DNA of 45,734 nt from Candidatus Yanofskyibacteriota bacterium (GCA_016185525.1 JACPNK010000001.1:1-45734), one strand, 5' to 3'. Shown: positions 24,158-32,370, numbered from the stretch's first letter. Numbers and translations are program-made. The notes: generated by a model not told the origin, from the letters alone.

Positions 24158-25231
24158 AAGTTTGTCTAACTTTTTTATGTTCTCTTCAAAAGGCTTGTTT
24201 TCTACCAAAGTCGGCAATTTTTCCAAAAGATATTTCAAAACCGCAACGAACATCTCTTCAGATTTCCCGGCTTTGACCTCATCTCTCTCATGTCTTGTGC
24301 CAAGCGGACTTCTGCCACGGGGAATATCTACCAGTAAAGCTCCAAAAACTCTCTCAAGCAACAAAACATAGAAAGCTTTGCCAAAGACTTCTCTTGTCTT
24401 TTCGTTGCGGCATTTTTCCATAAAAGCCCGCCGCCAGTGTTCAACGTCAACCAGAATGTCCAGATGCCTCCTGTCATAGCTGTACATTAGGACATTCCAG
24501 ACAAAATATGCGGCTCCGTAAAATTGCGGGAAAAAAGCTATATTAGGAGACGGCATATAAAATTTGTCGTCTTGTAACACAATATCCGTATTGCCGAAGT
24601 TTCTGAAAAAAAGCTCCATTTCCAAATAAGCAATTCTCTTGCCAATATCCGTTTCATAAAAAACAAAACTGAAGACCTCGTCGGCGACATTTCTAAAGAT
24701 TTTTTGCTTTTGTTCATTTTTTCTGCCCCTGGAATCTCTACCTATCTCGATCCACCTGTCTAACCTTTCCCTGATAAAATACTCGAAACCATCGACTGCA
24801 CGTTTTTCGCTTTTCACGTCAGAAAAAATCTTTACCGTGTTCCAGTACAACTCGGCAACTTTACGTTTTTCGGCCCACATAGAATAATCGCAAAAAAATA
24901 ACGGTCTTGAACCCTCAACTCTTTCTCTAGCCACCCAAGACCGGTCACTGTAATTTCCCAGATCCCAGACTTGAGGAAGAGTAATACATGGTTGGGTCTT
25001 TTTTTCCACTAAAGCGTAATCTCCGGCCAACTTTAGAGCTTCCATACCTACCGCCCCTTTTGGCCCGACAGTAAGAGTTACCGGCCCTTTTTTAGTAAAG
25101 CCGTGGACAATTTTGCACCTGTAATCGTTCGGACCAAGTTTTGGCATCCAACCTTCACGGACGGGATCTTTTTTAAAACCAATTTCTTCTGCCACCTTCC
25201 TGTAAATTTTTTCCAGCTCTGATTTTGTCAT
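24149..25231 (-). CDS. Hypothetical protein, possible degraded kinase fold
   Basis: 360 residues, cytoplasmic, no signal peptide. The layout (N-terminal beta segment with CKIVHGFTKKGPVTLTVGPKGAVGMEALKLAGDYALV, then WDLGNYSDRSWVARERVEGSRPLF, helical part, then FFRNFGNTDIVLQDDKFYMPSPNIAFFPQFYGAAYFVWNV) recalls aminoglycoside-phosphotransferase-like or Fructosamine-kinase-like folds, where a HGDLHxxN and a D of the metal site would be expected. Those residues do not read cleanly here, so a catalytically altered member or another fold is possible. It is a single gene, convergent with smpB and diverging from the tmRNA. Confidence 0.55.
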   Translation of the reverse strand: MTKSELEKIYRKVAEEIGFKKDPVREGWMPKLGPNDYRCKIVHGFTKKGPVTLTVGPKGAVGMEALKLAGDYALVEKKTQPCITLPQVWDLGNYSDRSWVARERVEGSRPLFFCDYSMWAEKRKVAELYWNTVKIFSDVKSEKRAVDGFEYFIRERLDRWIEIGRDSRGRKNEQKQKIFRNVADEVFSFVFYETDIGKRIAYLEMELFFRNFGNTDIVLQDDKFYMPSPNIAFFPQFYGAAYFVWNVLMYSYDRRHLDILVDVEHWRRAFMEKCRNEKTREVFGKAFYVLLLERVFGALLVDIPRGRSPLGTRHERDEVKAGKSEEMFVAVLKYLLEKLPTLVENKPFEENIKKLDKLLT

Positions 25232-25266
25232 ACTTAAATAAGACCTCTTTTATTTTTTAAAAAACA

Positions 25267-25295
25267 TTGACAACAATCTAACATAGAAGTATAAT
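25267..25295 (+). promoter_or_regulatory. Perfect sigma70 promoter of the tmRNA gene
   Basis: TTGACA at 25267-25272, a 17-nt spacer and TATAAT at 25290-25295. The mature tmRNA begins with GGGG at 25308, 12 nt after the -10 box, so this shows that the genome uses consensus sigma70 elements. Confidence 0.92.
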
Positions 25296-25307
25296 CAGGT
25301 CAATCTC

Positions 25308-25650
25308 GGGGATGTAAGTTTCGATGGAGATAAAGTTCATTTAGAGGCAGGGGAAGGACGATTGTTACCTTCTCAATCACCAATCAAATAAGAAGTGCCA
25401 ATCAAAATTACGCACTCGCTTACGCTTAATATAGCTTGAGCCGTTTTGCCCTCAATTCTCGCTAGAGGGACAAGGCGTCATTAGCGAGATATATTGGCAG
25501 TCCACAGTCTTGAGGGCTGTCAATGAAATTAACCAAGACAATTGTCTGGTTATTTCGTTTGCTTCTACCCGGACAATTAGAAAAGCGAACTAACTCTGTA
25601 GTCTCTGACTGACTTAATTTCTAGACGGGGTTTCAATACCCCCATCTCCA
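25308..25650 (+). ncRNA. ssrA: tmRNA (SsrA)
   Basis: About 343 nt. The 5' end GGGGATGTAAGTTTCGATGG and the 3' end ...GACGGGGTTTCAATACCCCC + ATCTCC match the conserved tRNA-like ends; 5' GGGGATG pairs with 3' CATCTCC, and the T-arm (GGGG/CCCC around TTTCAATA) is present. The resume ORF at 25397-25429 encodes A-N-Q-N-Y-A-L-A-Y-A. A tail of CACCA follows the acceptor, so it is unclear whether CCA is encoded with two extra nucleotides or added after transcription; I end at the discriminator A. It has a perfect promoter at 25267-25295 and is followed by a hairpin terminator. smpB is nearby. Confidence 0.95.
25397..25429 (+). other. tmRNA resume ORF (degradation tag)
   Basis: GCC AAT CAA AAT TAC GCA CTC GCT TAC GCT TAA encodes A-N-Q-N-Y-A-L-A-Y-A-stop. 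It resembles the widespread tag ANDENYALAA, but the last residues are ALAYA rather than ALAA, which would change the end seen by ClpXP-type proteases. Confidence 0.85.
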
Positions 25651-25660
25651 CACCACAAAA

Positions 25661-25685
25661 CAAAACCGCCGTTATGGCGGTTTTG
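25661..25685 (+). terminator. Bidirectional-looking terminator after tmRNA
   Basis: AAAACCGCC-GTTAT-GGCGGTTTT hairpin right after the tmRNA, with T/A tracts on both sides. The next gene is convergent, so it can end both transcripts. Confidence 0.8.
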
Positions 25686-25715
25686 TGATTTAAAGCACTG
25701 TTAAGATGCCGGGAA

Positions 25716-27755
25716 TTATGGCTCTCCGGCAAATCCTTTTTCTAACTGAACTTTTATCCCAAACCGGGACAGGACCCTGTTTAAAATTGATTCTTGAGTT
25801 ACGCGAACCGGCAGAATCTCTATTTTAAAACCTATCGTCCGATTAACGTCCGCTCCGTCCGATAAAACAACGTCATAAAAACCGGGTTCAGTATTTGGAT
25901 CTACATTCAGTTTAAACCGGACCCTGTTTCTCTGTCTGCCTAAATTAGTAACTCTTAAACTATTCTCAACCAAGTTGAGGTCGCCGCTGGAAACATTAAC
26001 TTCTTTAATGGTTGACAAATTTTTACCCGCCACACTCAAACTTGCGACTCTGCCGGCTTTAAAGGAAAAAGGTGAGACAGATTCAATGGTCAAAGGATTT
26101 TCTTCTCCTTCTTGATAAATTGTCAGCCAATTGGAAGCGGGTTTTGATATCACACCGCCGTTGTTCTCAACCCCGACTCTGAACGCAAATGAGTTCTCTG
26201 CGAAAAAAAGATTTGAAAAACTTTCAATGCTAAATTCAATAATACTGCCGTTATCAGACTCCAAAGGGCCGGAATAATTTTCATCTAGCCAAACTTTATT
26301 TTCGTCCAGAGAAAAATTACTGCCCTTCAAAACTATGGTATCGCCAATTTTCCCGGCCAAAGGAGAGAAACTTTTGATCTTGGGCCTTTTGGTTACAATC
26401 GGCGCCTTAATGATAAAACCACCATCACACTCGGCCAGAACATTTTGATTAGAATCCACTATCTCGGTTTTATATGTTCCCACTTTGTACTCGTCCCTTC
26501 TGATTGTGGTCTGGTCATAGACGTCAAAACCGCCTTGAGCATTTACTGTTACCGGCGCTGATCTTGTTTCACTATTGTTAAGATTGGTGTTTTTGATAAC
26601 AACTGTCTGGTTGGGCGAAAAACCTGAAAGCAAAATTCTTACATTGGAATGCTCTCCGATACGGCGGATACCGTCTCCGTCGTCAGTTTTTGGATCATTC
26701 CAGACCAAACCGCAAATTAGATCTTCTGAACCCCCAACCTCGCCACTTACCATTTGAACATAAAAATCCATCAAGCCATTGCTTACTGTAATTTCTTTGG
26801 TTTTAGTAATAAGACCCTCTGGGCCTTGGTATTCGTAACGGGCCGTAAGTCCGCCAGGAATACCCGAAACGTTGCCGAATAAAGTAACAACACGACGGCC
26901 GTTGCTTACCTCAACTTTATCATACCGCCTGACTCCCCCGTTGGCAAAAAACTCATCGTAACTGCCCGGAAAAACGTTTTTCAAAAAATCCACAAATTCT
27001 TGGTCAAAAATAACTTCTCCAGAATTGTTAGTCTCACCGATTTTGAGAGTGCCTTGGCCCTCGTTAATGGTATTGTCTTCGCTAGCGACACCCGCCACCC
27101 GATTGTTGTCAAAAATCTCCACGTTTACCAGCGGTATACCGCTAGAATCAGTTATCTTTCCTGACAAGGTTACTCGTGGAGCACCTGTAAAAACAGTGGT
27201 AGTTGTCTGGTTGGTCTGCTGGCTTCTAGCCAAACACTGAAAGTAAGTACTGCGGGCTGTCTCCCAGCTAACACCCTGGGCATTGGTGCTGGTATTGCGG
27301 ACAGCATTTGGTTCCGGGTCTCCGGCATTAGGAGGACCGGTAAAATCTGCGGCACGCGGAGACACACATCCCCCACCACCGGACGACCTGCCAGCCACAC
27401 ACTGTAAATAGGAATTGCGGGCAGTTTCATACTGTCCTTGCTGGTTTTGGCTAGGAAAATAATTCCGTACAATCTCTTGAGCGGAAGGATCAATTTGACT
27501 ATACGACCTGCCGCCATACATGCGGCGTGCCAGATCATCATAAGAAAGAATGAAGTCCGTTGGCCGCACACTTGTACAACTAGCAGCCGAACCTTTGTTA
27601 AAATCTACTACGCCAAACCACGAAAGAACGCTGTCAAAGATATTAGCCTCGCCATCAACAAAAACTGCCTGACTTGGTTCAAAGTCAGAATTAAAAACAG
27701 CAGTAACGGACAAAGCAACAAACAAAACTAAAACAATATACGGGATGTATTTCAT
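25716..27755 (-). CDS. Secreted surface protein with IPT/TIG domains
   Basis: 679 residues. Signal peptide or anchor at residues 3-22 (YIPYIVLVLFVALSVTAVF). The N-terminal half has two Cys-containing repeats (PTDFILSYDDLARRMYGGRSYSQIDPSAQEIVRNYF... and its SYLQCVA/TYFQCLA echoes), a Thr-rich turn, then a Cna/B-like segment (GAPRVTLSGKITDSSGIPLVNVEIFDNN). The C-terminal half has at least two IPT/TIG-like Ig folds: PKIKSFSPLAGKIGDTIVLKGSNF... and LTIESVSPFSFKAGRVASLSVAGKNL. Probably exported and displayed; role unknown. A TAAAAT box lies 7 nt before the ATG. It is convergent with the tmRNA. Confidence 0.85.
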   Translation of the reverse strand: MKYIPYIVLVLFVALSVTAVFNSDFEPSQAVFVDGEANIFDSVLSWFGVVDFNKGSAASCTSVRPTDFILSYDDLARRMYGGRSYSQIDPSAQEIVRNYFPSQNQQGQYETARNSYLQCVAGRSSGGGGCVSPRAADFTGPPNAGDPEPNAVRNTSTNAQGVSWETARSTYFQCLARSQQTNQTTTTVFTGAPRVTLSGKITDSSGIPLVNVEIFDNNRVAGVASEDNTINEGQGTLKIGETNNSGEVIFDQEFVDFLKNVFPGSYDEFFANGGVRRYDKVEVSNGRRVVTLFGNVSGIPGGLTARYEYQGPEGLITKTKEITVSNGLMDFYVQMVSGEVGGSEDLICGLVWNDPKTDDGDGIRRIGEHSNVRILLSGFSPNQTVVIKNTNLNNSETRSAPVTVNAQGGFDVYDQTTIRRDEYKVGTYKTEIVDSNQNVLAECDGGFIIKAPIVTKRPKIKSFSPLAGKIGDTIVLKGSNFSLDENKVWLDENYSGPLESDNGSIIEFSIESFSNLFFAENSFAFRVGVENNGGVISKPASNWLTIYQEGEENPLTIESVSPFSFKAGRVASLSVAGKNLSTIKEVNVSSGDLNLVENSLRVTNLGRQRNRVRFKLNVDPNTEPGFYDVVLSDGADVNRTIGFKIEILPVRVTQESILNRVLSRFGIKVQLEKGFAGEP

Positions 27756-27762
27756 TATTTTA

Positions 27763-27768
27763 ATTTTA
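27763..27768 (-). promoter_or_regulatory. -10 box for leaderless 27755 gene
   Basis: TAAAAT on minus, 7 nt before the ATG at 27755. Confidence 0.45.
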
Positions 27769-27836
27769 GCTTAGTGAAACCATACCGGCAAACCGAAGTT
27801 ACCAACAGGTTAATTTTTGTGAAAAGACAAAACTGA

Positions 27837-27842
27837 TATAAT
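27837..27842 (+). promoter_or_regulatory. -10 box for leaderless 27850 gene
   Basis: Perfect TATAAT with 7 nt before the ATG at 27850, in the divergent gap with the IPT/TIG gene. Confidence 0.6.
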
Positions 27843-27849
27843 CAAGTTA

Positions 27850-28674
27850 ATGAAACTAAAAGAACCTTTTTTACAGCTCCCCGCATCTTTTGCGGTTCTT
27901 ACTCTCCCCTGCCAAGACAGCGCCAATTTGGGCGAGTGCGTTTCCGGAATTTATTCCTGGAGTTTAACTGTGGTAGGCATAGTTGCTTTTGTGCAGATAA
28001 TTTACGCCGGCTGGATGTATTTGACTGCGGCCGGCAATACCTCCAAGACTGGTGATGCCATGAAAAAAATATCCAATGCCGTCTTGGGTATTGTCCTGCT
28101 TTTTTCTTCTTATCTAATCCTGAATACTATTAACCCGGACTTGGTAGGAGGAAACCTTGGCTTACCAAACCTAAAAGGAAATGATGTAACCAAGATAGAC
28201 CACAAAGACAACGGCAGTTCTACCACCACTCTGCTCAATGAATCCAGCACAACAACTACGACAACAAAGACCAAAGACCCGAAAATTCCTGATTGGTCCA
28301 GTATTACTCCAAGCACACCATTAGTTGTCAGCTTCCGGGACTATCAACAGGCAGGAGAGATACTGGATCGCATCGGTCCCCAAACTGATGCTGAAATTTG
28401 TTTGGTTGGTTCCGGCTTTGCGCCGCCAAATATGGGAATGTACATAGGCGGACTCGGCACTTTTTCAATCACGCCTCACACCACCACCAAAGCAACACTT
28501 CGTCTTGACCCATCGCACCCCAGATTCTATCCGGCATGGCAAAACATAACACAAAGCGCCGGCGAAGCTGGCTACTTTGGCAGAGGGGAATATACGACCA
28601 ACTTTATCTTTGTTTATCTGGATTTAGAAAATGGCTTAGGCACAGTACGTCCCCAAAGACCCTGCACGGATTGA
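27850..28674 (+). CDS. VirB2/pilin-like domain fused to Thr-rich linker and extracytoplasmic domain
   Basis: 274 residues. The N-terminal part has two membrane helices with the VirB2/TrbC-like pattern seen in other genes of this window: SGIYSWSLTVVGIVAFVQIIYAGWMYLTAAGNTSKTGDAMKKISNAVLGIVLLFSSYLILNTI. The motif A-G-W-M-Y-L-T-A-A-G-N between the helices resembles G-G-I-R-W-I-A-A-G-S-N in the 41898 gene. A Thr/Ser-rich linker (about 128-145) leads to a C-terminal extracytoplasmic domain of about 125 residues containing two Cys. It may be an anchored pilin-like or channel subunit; the family link is by pattern. infC follows 31 nt after the stop. Confidence 0.7.
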   Translation: MKLKEPFLQLPASFAVLTLPCQDSANLGECVSGIYSWSLTVVGIVAFVQIIYAGWMYLTAAGNTSKTGDAMKKISNAVLGIVLLFSSYLILNTINPDLVGGNLGLPNLKGNDVTKIDHKDNGSSTTTLLNESSTTTTTTKTKDPKIPDWSSITPSTPLVVSFRDYQQAGEILDRIGPQTDAEICLVGSGFAPPNMGMYIGGLGTFSITPHTTTKATLRLDPSHPRFYPAWQNITQSAGEAGYFGRGEYTTNFIFVYLDLENGLGTVRPQRPCTD

Positions 28675-28705
28675 AGTTAAATAAAAAATATGTCAGCATC
28701 TCAAA

Positions 28706-29251
28706 ATGCATAAAGGATTCTGGACTAAAAAACCACAGCAAGAGAAAAAACCAAGAGCCAACCTTCAGATCAAAGCTCCGCAACTGCGGGTTATAGACGA
28801 AAAAGGCGAACAGCTCGGCATTTTAGATACCCCAGCAGCCTTAAAAATAGCTCACGAAAAAGACCTGGACCTGATAGAAATAAACCCGCAAACCAGCCCA
28901 CCTATTGCCAAAATCATGGATTATGGTAAATATATGTATCAAAAAGAAAAAGGTGGTAAAGGTGTTAAAAGCAAGAAAACTGGTTCGCAGGAGACAAAAA
29001 CAGTCAGAATCGGCCTAAAAACTGGAGAACACGATTTGAGGGTTAAATCCAGTCTGGCCGATAAATTTTTAGAAAAAAACAATAAAGTCAGGCTTGAGAT
29101 TTTTCTCCGCGGAAGAGAAAAGGCTTTCCGGAGTATGGCGCGAGAAAAACTAAATTTTTTCCTAAGCTATATCACTCAACCACACATAATGGAAGAAGCT
29201 ATCAAATCAACCCCAACCGGTTTTACCTTAATGATTCGTCCTGAGAAATGA
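28706..29251 (+). CDS. infC: Translation initiation factor IF-3
   Basis: 181 residues. The N-domain (RVIDEKGEQLGILDTPAALKIAHEKDLDLIEINPQTSPPIAKIMDYGKYMYQKEK) and C-domain (TVRIGLKTGEHDLRVKSSLADKFLEKNNKVRLEIFLRGREKAF) are canonical. IF-3 blocks 50S joining and proofreads start codons. The first residues (MHKGFWTKKPQQEKKPRANLQIK) are the usual basic tail. ATG 28706 is used; infC often starts at a rare codon, so an upstream start is possible, but the frame gives no better match. It heads the infC-rpmI-rplT operon, with rpmI overlapping its stop. Confidence 0.95.
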   Translation: MHKGFWTKKPQQEKKPRANLQIKAPQLRVIDEKGEQLGILDTPAALKIAHEKDLDLIEINPQTSPPIAKIMDYGKYMYQKEKGGKGVKSKKTGSQETKTVRIGLKTGEHDLRVKSSLADKFLEKNNKVRLEIFLRGREKAFRSMAREKLNFFLSYITQPHIMEEAIKSTPTGFTLMIRPEK

Positions 29252-29451
29252 CAAATTCTATGAAACTAAAAACAAATAAATCAGCCCTGAAGAGATTCAA
29301 AATTGGTAAGAAAAAAATCATGCACAGAACAGTGCACCAAAACCATTTCAACGCCAGAGACACGGGAGAAGAAACTCGAAGCAAAAGGGGCTATAAACAG
29401 TTAACCGCAAATGATGAAAAAGACATAAGAACGATTCTTCCGTATTCTTAA
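29248..29451 (+). CDS. rpmI: 50S ribosomal protein L35
   Basis: 67 residues from 29248; the canonical L35 start would be MKLKTNKSALKRF at 29260, and the four extra residues before it may not be real. The basic sequence (KSALKRFKIGKKKIMHRTVHQNHFNARDTGEETRSKRGYKQL) fits L35. The ATG at 29248 overlaps the infC stop by 4 bp, consistent with translational coupling; ATG 29260 lacks a clear Shine-Dalgarno sequence. Confidence 0.92.
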   Translation: MTNSMKLKTNKSALKRFKIGKKKIMHRTVHQNHFNARDTGEETRSKRGYKQLTANDEKDIRTILPYS

Positions 29452-29468
29452 GTCAGTCATTTTATTTT

Positions 29469-29813
29469 ATGCCGCGAGTCAAAAGAGGAACAACCGCAAA
29501 CAAAAGAAGAAAAAATCTGCTGAAACACGCAAAGGGTTTTATGTGGACCAGAAGCACCAAGTATCGCCAAGCCAAAGAAGCTTTGCTTCACGCTTGGTCG
29601 TTTCAGTTTGCCGACCGCAGGAAAAAGAAAAGCAATTTCCGCAGACTCTGGCAAATTAAAATAAACGCCGGAGCCAAAGAAAACGGCATATCATACAGCC
29701 AATTCATAAACCGCCTCACAAAATCCAAAATAGAACTAGACCGCAAAATCCTCGCTGACCTCGCCCAACACGAACCGGAAGTCTTCAAAAAAATAGTCGA
29801 GACCGCAAAATAA
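29469..29813 (+). CDS. rplT: 50S ribosomal protein L20
   Basis: 114 residues, a canonical L20: MPRVKRGTTANKRRKNLLKHAKGFMWTRSTKYRQAKEALLHAWSFQFADRRKKKSNFRRLWQIKINAGAKENGISYSQFINRLTKSKIELDRKILADLA. It is the third gene of the infC operon, 17 nt after rpmI, and is followed by a terminator. In many bacteria L20 represses the operon through the leader; here infC is preceded by another gene and no obvious L20 leader was seen. Confidence 0.97.
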   Translation: MPRVKRGTTANKRRKNLLKHAKGFMWTRSTKYRQAKEALLHAWSFQFADRRKKKSNFRRLWQIKINAGAKENGISYSQFINRLTKSKIELDRKILADLAQHEPEVFKKIVETAK

Positions 29814-29842
29814 AATCCGCTGTCAAGCGGATTTTATTTTAG
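29814..29842 (+). terminator. Rho-independent terminator after rplT
   Basis: AAAATCCGCT-GTCA-AGCGGATTTTATTTT. The stem begins right after the rplT stop codon. Confidence 0.88.
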
Positions 29843-29883
29843 CAGTGCGAATCATGAACACCGCCCGCCTATTGGTCAAAATC

Positions 29884-30264
29884 CTATTGAGACTTCTTTA
29901 GTAAACCGCGAATCTTTTTAATTTCTCGAGCCATATCGTTGCGAAGCTGAACACGAGCTGGATCAACAGGTTCCTTTTCAATATTATCAGCGTCTTGTAT
30001 AAGCCAATCCAGGACATCTCCGAGATAATTAGGGTCATTAAAACCGGCATCAACATAGAGCTTGGTTTTTTCAAAATTAACTCTTTCGTCATCAGAATCT
30101 TCTTGATCCTGCCACTTATAAAACAAGTTGTTTGCTTCAACAACCTCGGGATCATTCAAGTCTAAATCGTCGGGACTGGTAATCCCTCTTTCTACAAACT
30201 TTTTATAGGCATCTAAAACCTGGGCCTTAGATACTCTTTCAAGTGAGGAAATCAATTCTTTCAT
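29884..30264 (-). CDS. Hypothetical acidic helical protein
   Basis: 126 residues, acidic (many Asp/Glu) and probably all-helical: KELISSLERVSKAQVLDAYKKFVERGITSPDDLDLNDPEVVEANNLFYKWQDQEDSDDERVNF. No membrane segment or motif. It is the last gene of the minus-strand accessory island. A TATAAT box at 30273-30278 sits 8 nt before the ATG, so this gene seems to have its own leaderless promoter. It may be an island or phage-related gene; no homologue is known to me. Confidence 0.65.
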   Translation of the reverse strand: MKELISSLERVSKAQVLDAYKKFVERGITSPDDLDLNDPEVVEANNLFYKWQDQEDSDDERVNFEKTKLYVDAGFNDPNYLGDVLDWLIQDADNIEKEPVDPARVQLRNDMAREIKKIRGLLKKSQ

Positions 30265-30272
30265 AATTAAAG

Positions 30273-30278
30273 ATTATA
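30273..30278 (-). promoter_or_regulatory. -10 box for leaderless 30264 gene
   Basis: TATAAT on minus with 8 nt to the ATG at 30264. Confidence 0.5.
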
Positions 30279-30313
30279 TAACCACTTATTATAAAACTTT
30301 CCCATTTGCAGGG

Positions 30314-30344
30314 CGAATCCTCTTTCGCTTCGAAGGAGGATTCG
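30314..30344. repeat. Strong hairpin next to repeat R1a
   Basis: CGAATCCTC at 30314-30322 pairs perfectly with GAGGATTCG at 30336-30344. No T tract follows, so it is not a classical terminator. It sits just before R1a. Confidence 0.7.
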
Positions 30345-30348
30345 GACG

Positions 30349-30463
30349 GACACAGTAGAGAACATTGCAGTGCACTCCATAGCTTTACGCGAAGGAGGGG
30401 AAAACTTTATTAGGTAGAATCTATGGGTATTTTATACAAAATCCTACCTTAATACTAGATTTT
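30349..30463 (+). repeat. R1 repeat, copy a
   Basis: Shares with copies b (32159) and c (34615) the blocks AGAGAACATTG, GGGAAAACTTT, ATCTATG-ATTATTTTATACAAAATCC and TTAATACT. It lies downstream of the 30512 gene. A TAGGTAG/CTACCT stem is formed here; in copy c the same positions form CCAGTATT/AATACTGG. Confidence 0.65.
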
Positions 30464-30476
30464 AACGATATTTATT

Positions 30477-30506
30477 AAAACAAAAGGGATTACTTTCGTA
30501 ATCCCA
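30477..30506 (-). terminator. Rho-independent terminator of the nucleotidyltransferase gene
   Basis: On minus, GGGATTAC-GAAA-GTAATCCC is followed by TTTTGTTTT, ending 6 nt after the stop of the 30512 gene. Confidence 0.88.
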
Positions 30507-30511
30507 TAATA

Positions 30512-31171
30512 TCAAACAATTCGACCAGTAAGGTACCCCTCCCTGTTTTCGTCCCAGAAAATCTTCCGTGGTGTAGTCTTGGTAACACCAGCTTGTGTCA
30601 CCACACTGTCAAGTCGCCCGTTGAAAAAAATCGGGACTCCTTCTCGCAAAGCAGAAGCGCTCACAGTGTCATTCGCTCTAACTCCATTTAGAAGTTGGCT
30701 GATGCCACGATTCACAAGATGGATTCCACCTTTTGCTACATACGCACCACCATAATTATCATGAACTAGATCTGGCTCAAGTACAGACTCGGGCATTAAA
30801 TTCCCTCCAGTTATTATGAGGAAATCAGCATCTCTCGGTTGAATTTCTTCCTGATAAACGCCTGTGACCATAGGTCCAAATAGGAAATACTTTCTTCGTG
30901 AATAAGGAATATCCTTAGGATGACGAACTGCGGATCCGAATGCGATAACCGCAACAATGTCACCAAGCGGAACTAGAGTATGGTTGACCCTCCACCCCGT
31001 TACGAGCTTGTATAGATCGTCGAGACGAATGAAAAATGGGTCATTCTGACTGAGTTCGTAGTGTGTATAGCATCTCCCATTCGGAAAATAAAGTCTCCCA
31101 AGACGCTTTGTTTCAAAGTATTTCGTGAAATCATCCATGTGCAAAACGGTCTCAACTGCTGTGCTTTTCAT
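30512..31171 (-). CDS. Nucleotidyltransferase-fold protein
   Basis: 219 residues. The pol-beta-type nucleotidyltransferase pattern is present: GS at residues 79-80 in AVIAFGSAVRHP and D-A-D at 114-116 in QPRDADFLII, i.e. GS...DxD with a long insertion. Such domains include the MNT/antitoxin and KNTase/Cca groups; which group this is cannot be told. I use ATG 31171, which has GGGAG 7-8 nt upstream; the longer frame to 31291 starts inside repeat R2 and begins with a segment also present at the start of the 32811 frame, so it is repeat-derived. Island gene with a proper Shine-Dalgarno and its own terminator. Confidence 0.72.
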   Translation of the reverse strand: MKSTAVETVLHMDDFTKYFETKRLGRLYFPNGRCYTHYELSQNDPFFIRLDDLYKLVTGWRVNHTLVPLGDIVAVIAFGSAVRHPKDIPYSRRKYFLFGPMVTGVYQEEIQPRDADFLIITGGNLMPESVLEPDLVHDNYGGAYVAKGGIHLVNRGISQLLNGVRANDTVSASALREGVPIFFNGRLDSVVTQAGVTKTTPRKIFWDENREGYLTGRIV

Positions 31172-31257
31172 CGACTTTCTCCCTTTGTAAAGTACAGTAA
31201 ATAACGTTAGTAACTTATCATTAATAGTAATCTGTGTCAAGGGCAACAAAAACATCA

Positions 31258-31469
31258 GCATTTCTGCTGTTTTTTGATCAAAGTTTTCCATTCTCTTTGG
31301 GGGTCAAGGAATGCTGATTTCAGGAAAACATAAATAATTCAAATTCTAAGACAATCACTCATTTACTTGGCTCGCTTTTTATACTCGGCAGAGCGCATTG
31401 GACGACATTAGAACCCATTTAATACAATTAACTGGGTATTCTCCGTTCACCATAGTTAGGAGTTGGTAA
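31258..31469 (+). repeat. R2 repeat, copy 1 (contains 83-bp core)
   Basis: 212 bp, 96% identical (9 differences, no gaps) to copy 2 at 32778-32989. The last about 83 bp (31387-31469, from CGGCAG to GTTGGTAA) is the core also present alone at 33872-33954. It lies 6 nt from the stop of the CYTH gene. It contains a hairpin CCCATTTAAT/TTAACTGGG. Confidence 0.85.
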
Positions 31470-31475
31470 TTATTT

Positions 31476-32075
31476 TTATAGTTTTTTCCTTTTAACTTCC
31501 AACCAATCGGGCACAGGAACAAAAGTTATTGACTCCCAGCCATCAATTTCTTGTTCTGTAACATCATAATACTTTTGATAAGCGGTTTCTACGCTTCCAT
31601 GCATCGCTTGAGACCAATCAAATCCCAAATCTTTTGCTATATCCGTTAACCCATTTTCTGTTGACGACTCTATCTCAACAAAAGTTGGTATCCAGGGCCA
31701 GGTATCAATAGTTATTTCTGAACCGTCCAGTTCCCACTTCTCACGCTTGGTTTCCTGATAGGCATCCTGCTTCAATCCTATCGCTAAAAGAAAATTGGTC
31801 ATTGTGTCAAAATCAGCCACATCAAGAGTTATTTCTTTGGTGCCCTGTAAGGTTCTATCAACTAATCTTTTATAGCTAAGCGTTATTTTATTATCACCTT
31901 CGTCTCTTACACGAACCCAAGCACCCTCTTTTTCAAGCCGTTCATCTGGATAATCAAAAACATTACGCTTCATTAAGCGTTCTGGGTAAATAAGCTTAGC
32001 CCCTACTTCTTTTAACTTTTTCCTAAGGACTTCCTTATCAATATCAAGAAATTTTGCCTCAAGTTCAACTTCCAT
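31476..32075 (-). CDS. CYTH domain protein (class IV adenylate cyclase/triphosphatase fold)
   Basis: 199 residues. Starts with the diagnostic ExExK motif (M-E-V-E-L-E-A-K at residues 1-8), then the tunnel-fold strands with basic and acidic residues (KRNVFDYPDERLEKEGAWVRVRDEGDNKITLSYKRL, GTKEITLDVADFDTM, WELDGSEITIDTWPWIPTFVEIES). CYTH proteins bind triphosphates and act as cyclases, triphosphatases or RNA triphosphatases; the choice cannot be made here. A degenerate -10 (TAAATT) is a few nt upstream; no Shine-Dalgarno seen. Its stop is 6 nt from repeat R2. Confidence 0.9.
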   Translation of the reverse strand: MEVELEAKFLDIDKEVLRKKLKEVGAKLIYPERLMKRNVFDYPDERLEKEGAWVRVRDEGDNKITLSYKRLVDRTLQGTKEITLDVADFDTMTNFLLAIGLKQDAYQETKREKWELDGSEITIDTWPWIPTFVEIESSTENGLTDIAKDLGFDWSQAMHGSVETAYQKYYDVTEQEIDGWESITFVPVPDWLEVKRKKL

Positions 32076-32158
32076 AGTTTAATTTAATTATCCAAAGAGT
32101 TCTAACGTCTCTTTAACATCACTTCAAAAAGTAGCATAAACATTGGCTTACTAAAAAT

Positions 32159-32243
32159 GCAGGGACAATAGAGAACATTGGGAAACTTTGTTCAATGAAA
32201 TCTATGATTATTTTATTAGAAATCCAGTAATTATGCCGATTTT
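32159..32243 (+). repeat. R1 repeat, copy b
   Basis: GCAGGGACAATAGAGAACAT...GGGAAACTTTG...AATCTATGATTATTTTA...AATCCAGTAATTATG; same block order as copies a and c. It lies between the 32371 gene and the CYTH start. Confidence 0.6.
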
Positions 32244-32370
32244 TGAATATCAGCTATAAAATGATGGTAATACTGGCATGTTGGCAAATTTAATTTAACA
32301 TGGTTTTTGCCAATTAAAAAGCGGATTTGATATAATCGCACCGCCACAGAACTTAGTTCTCCTCACAACA

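Noticed and set aside
31171..31291. Longer start of the nucleotidyltransferase, and the same start in the 32811 frame
   Set aside because: Both begin with the same M-E-N-F-D-Q-K-T-A-E-M segment, which lies inside repeat R2. Normal Shine-Dalgarno sites precede the shorter starts.
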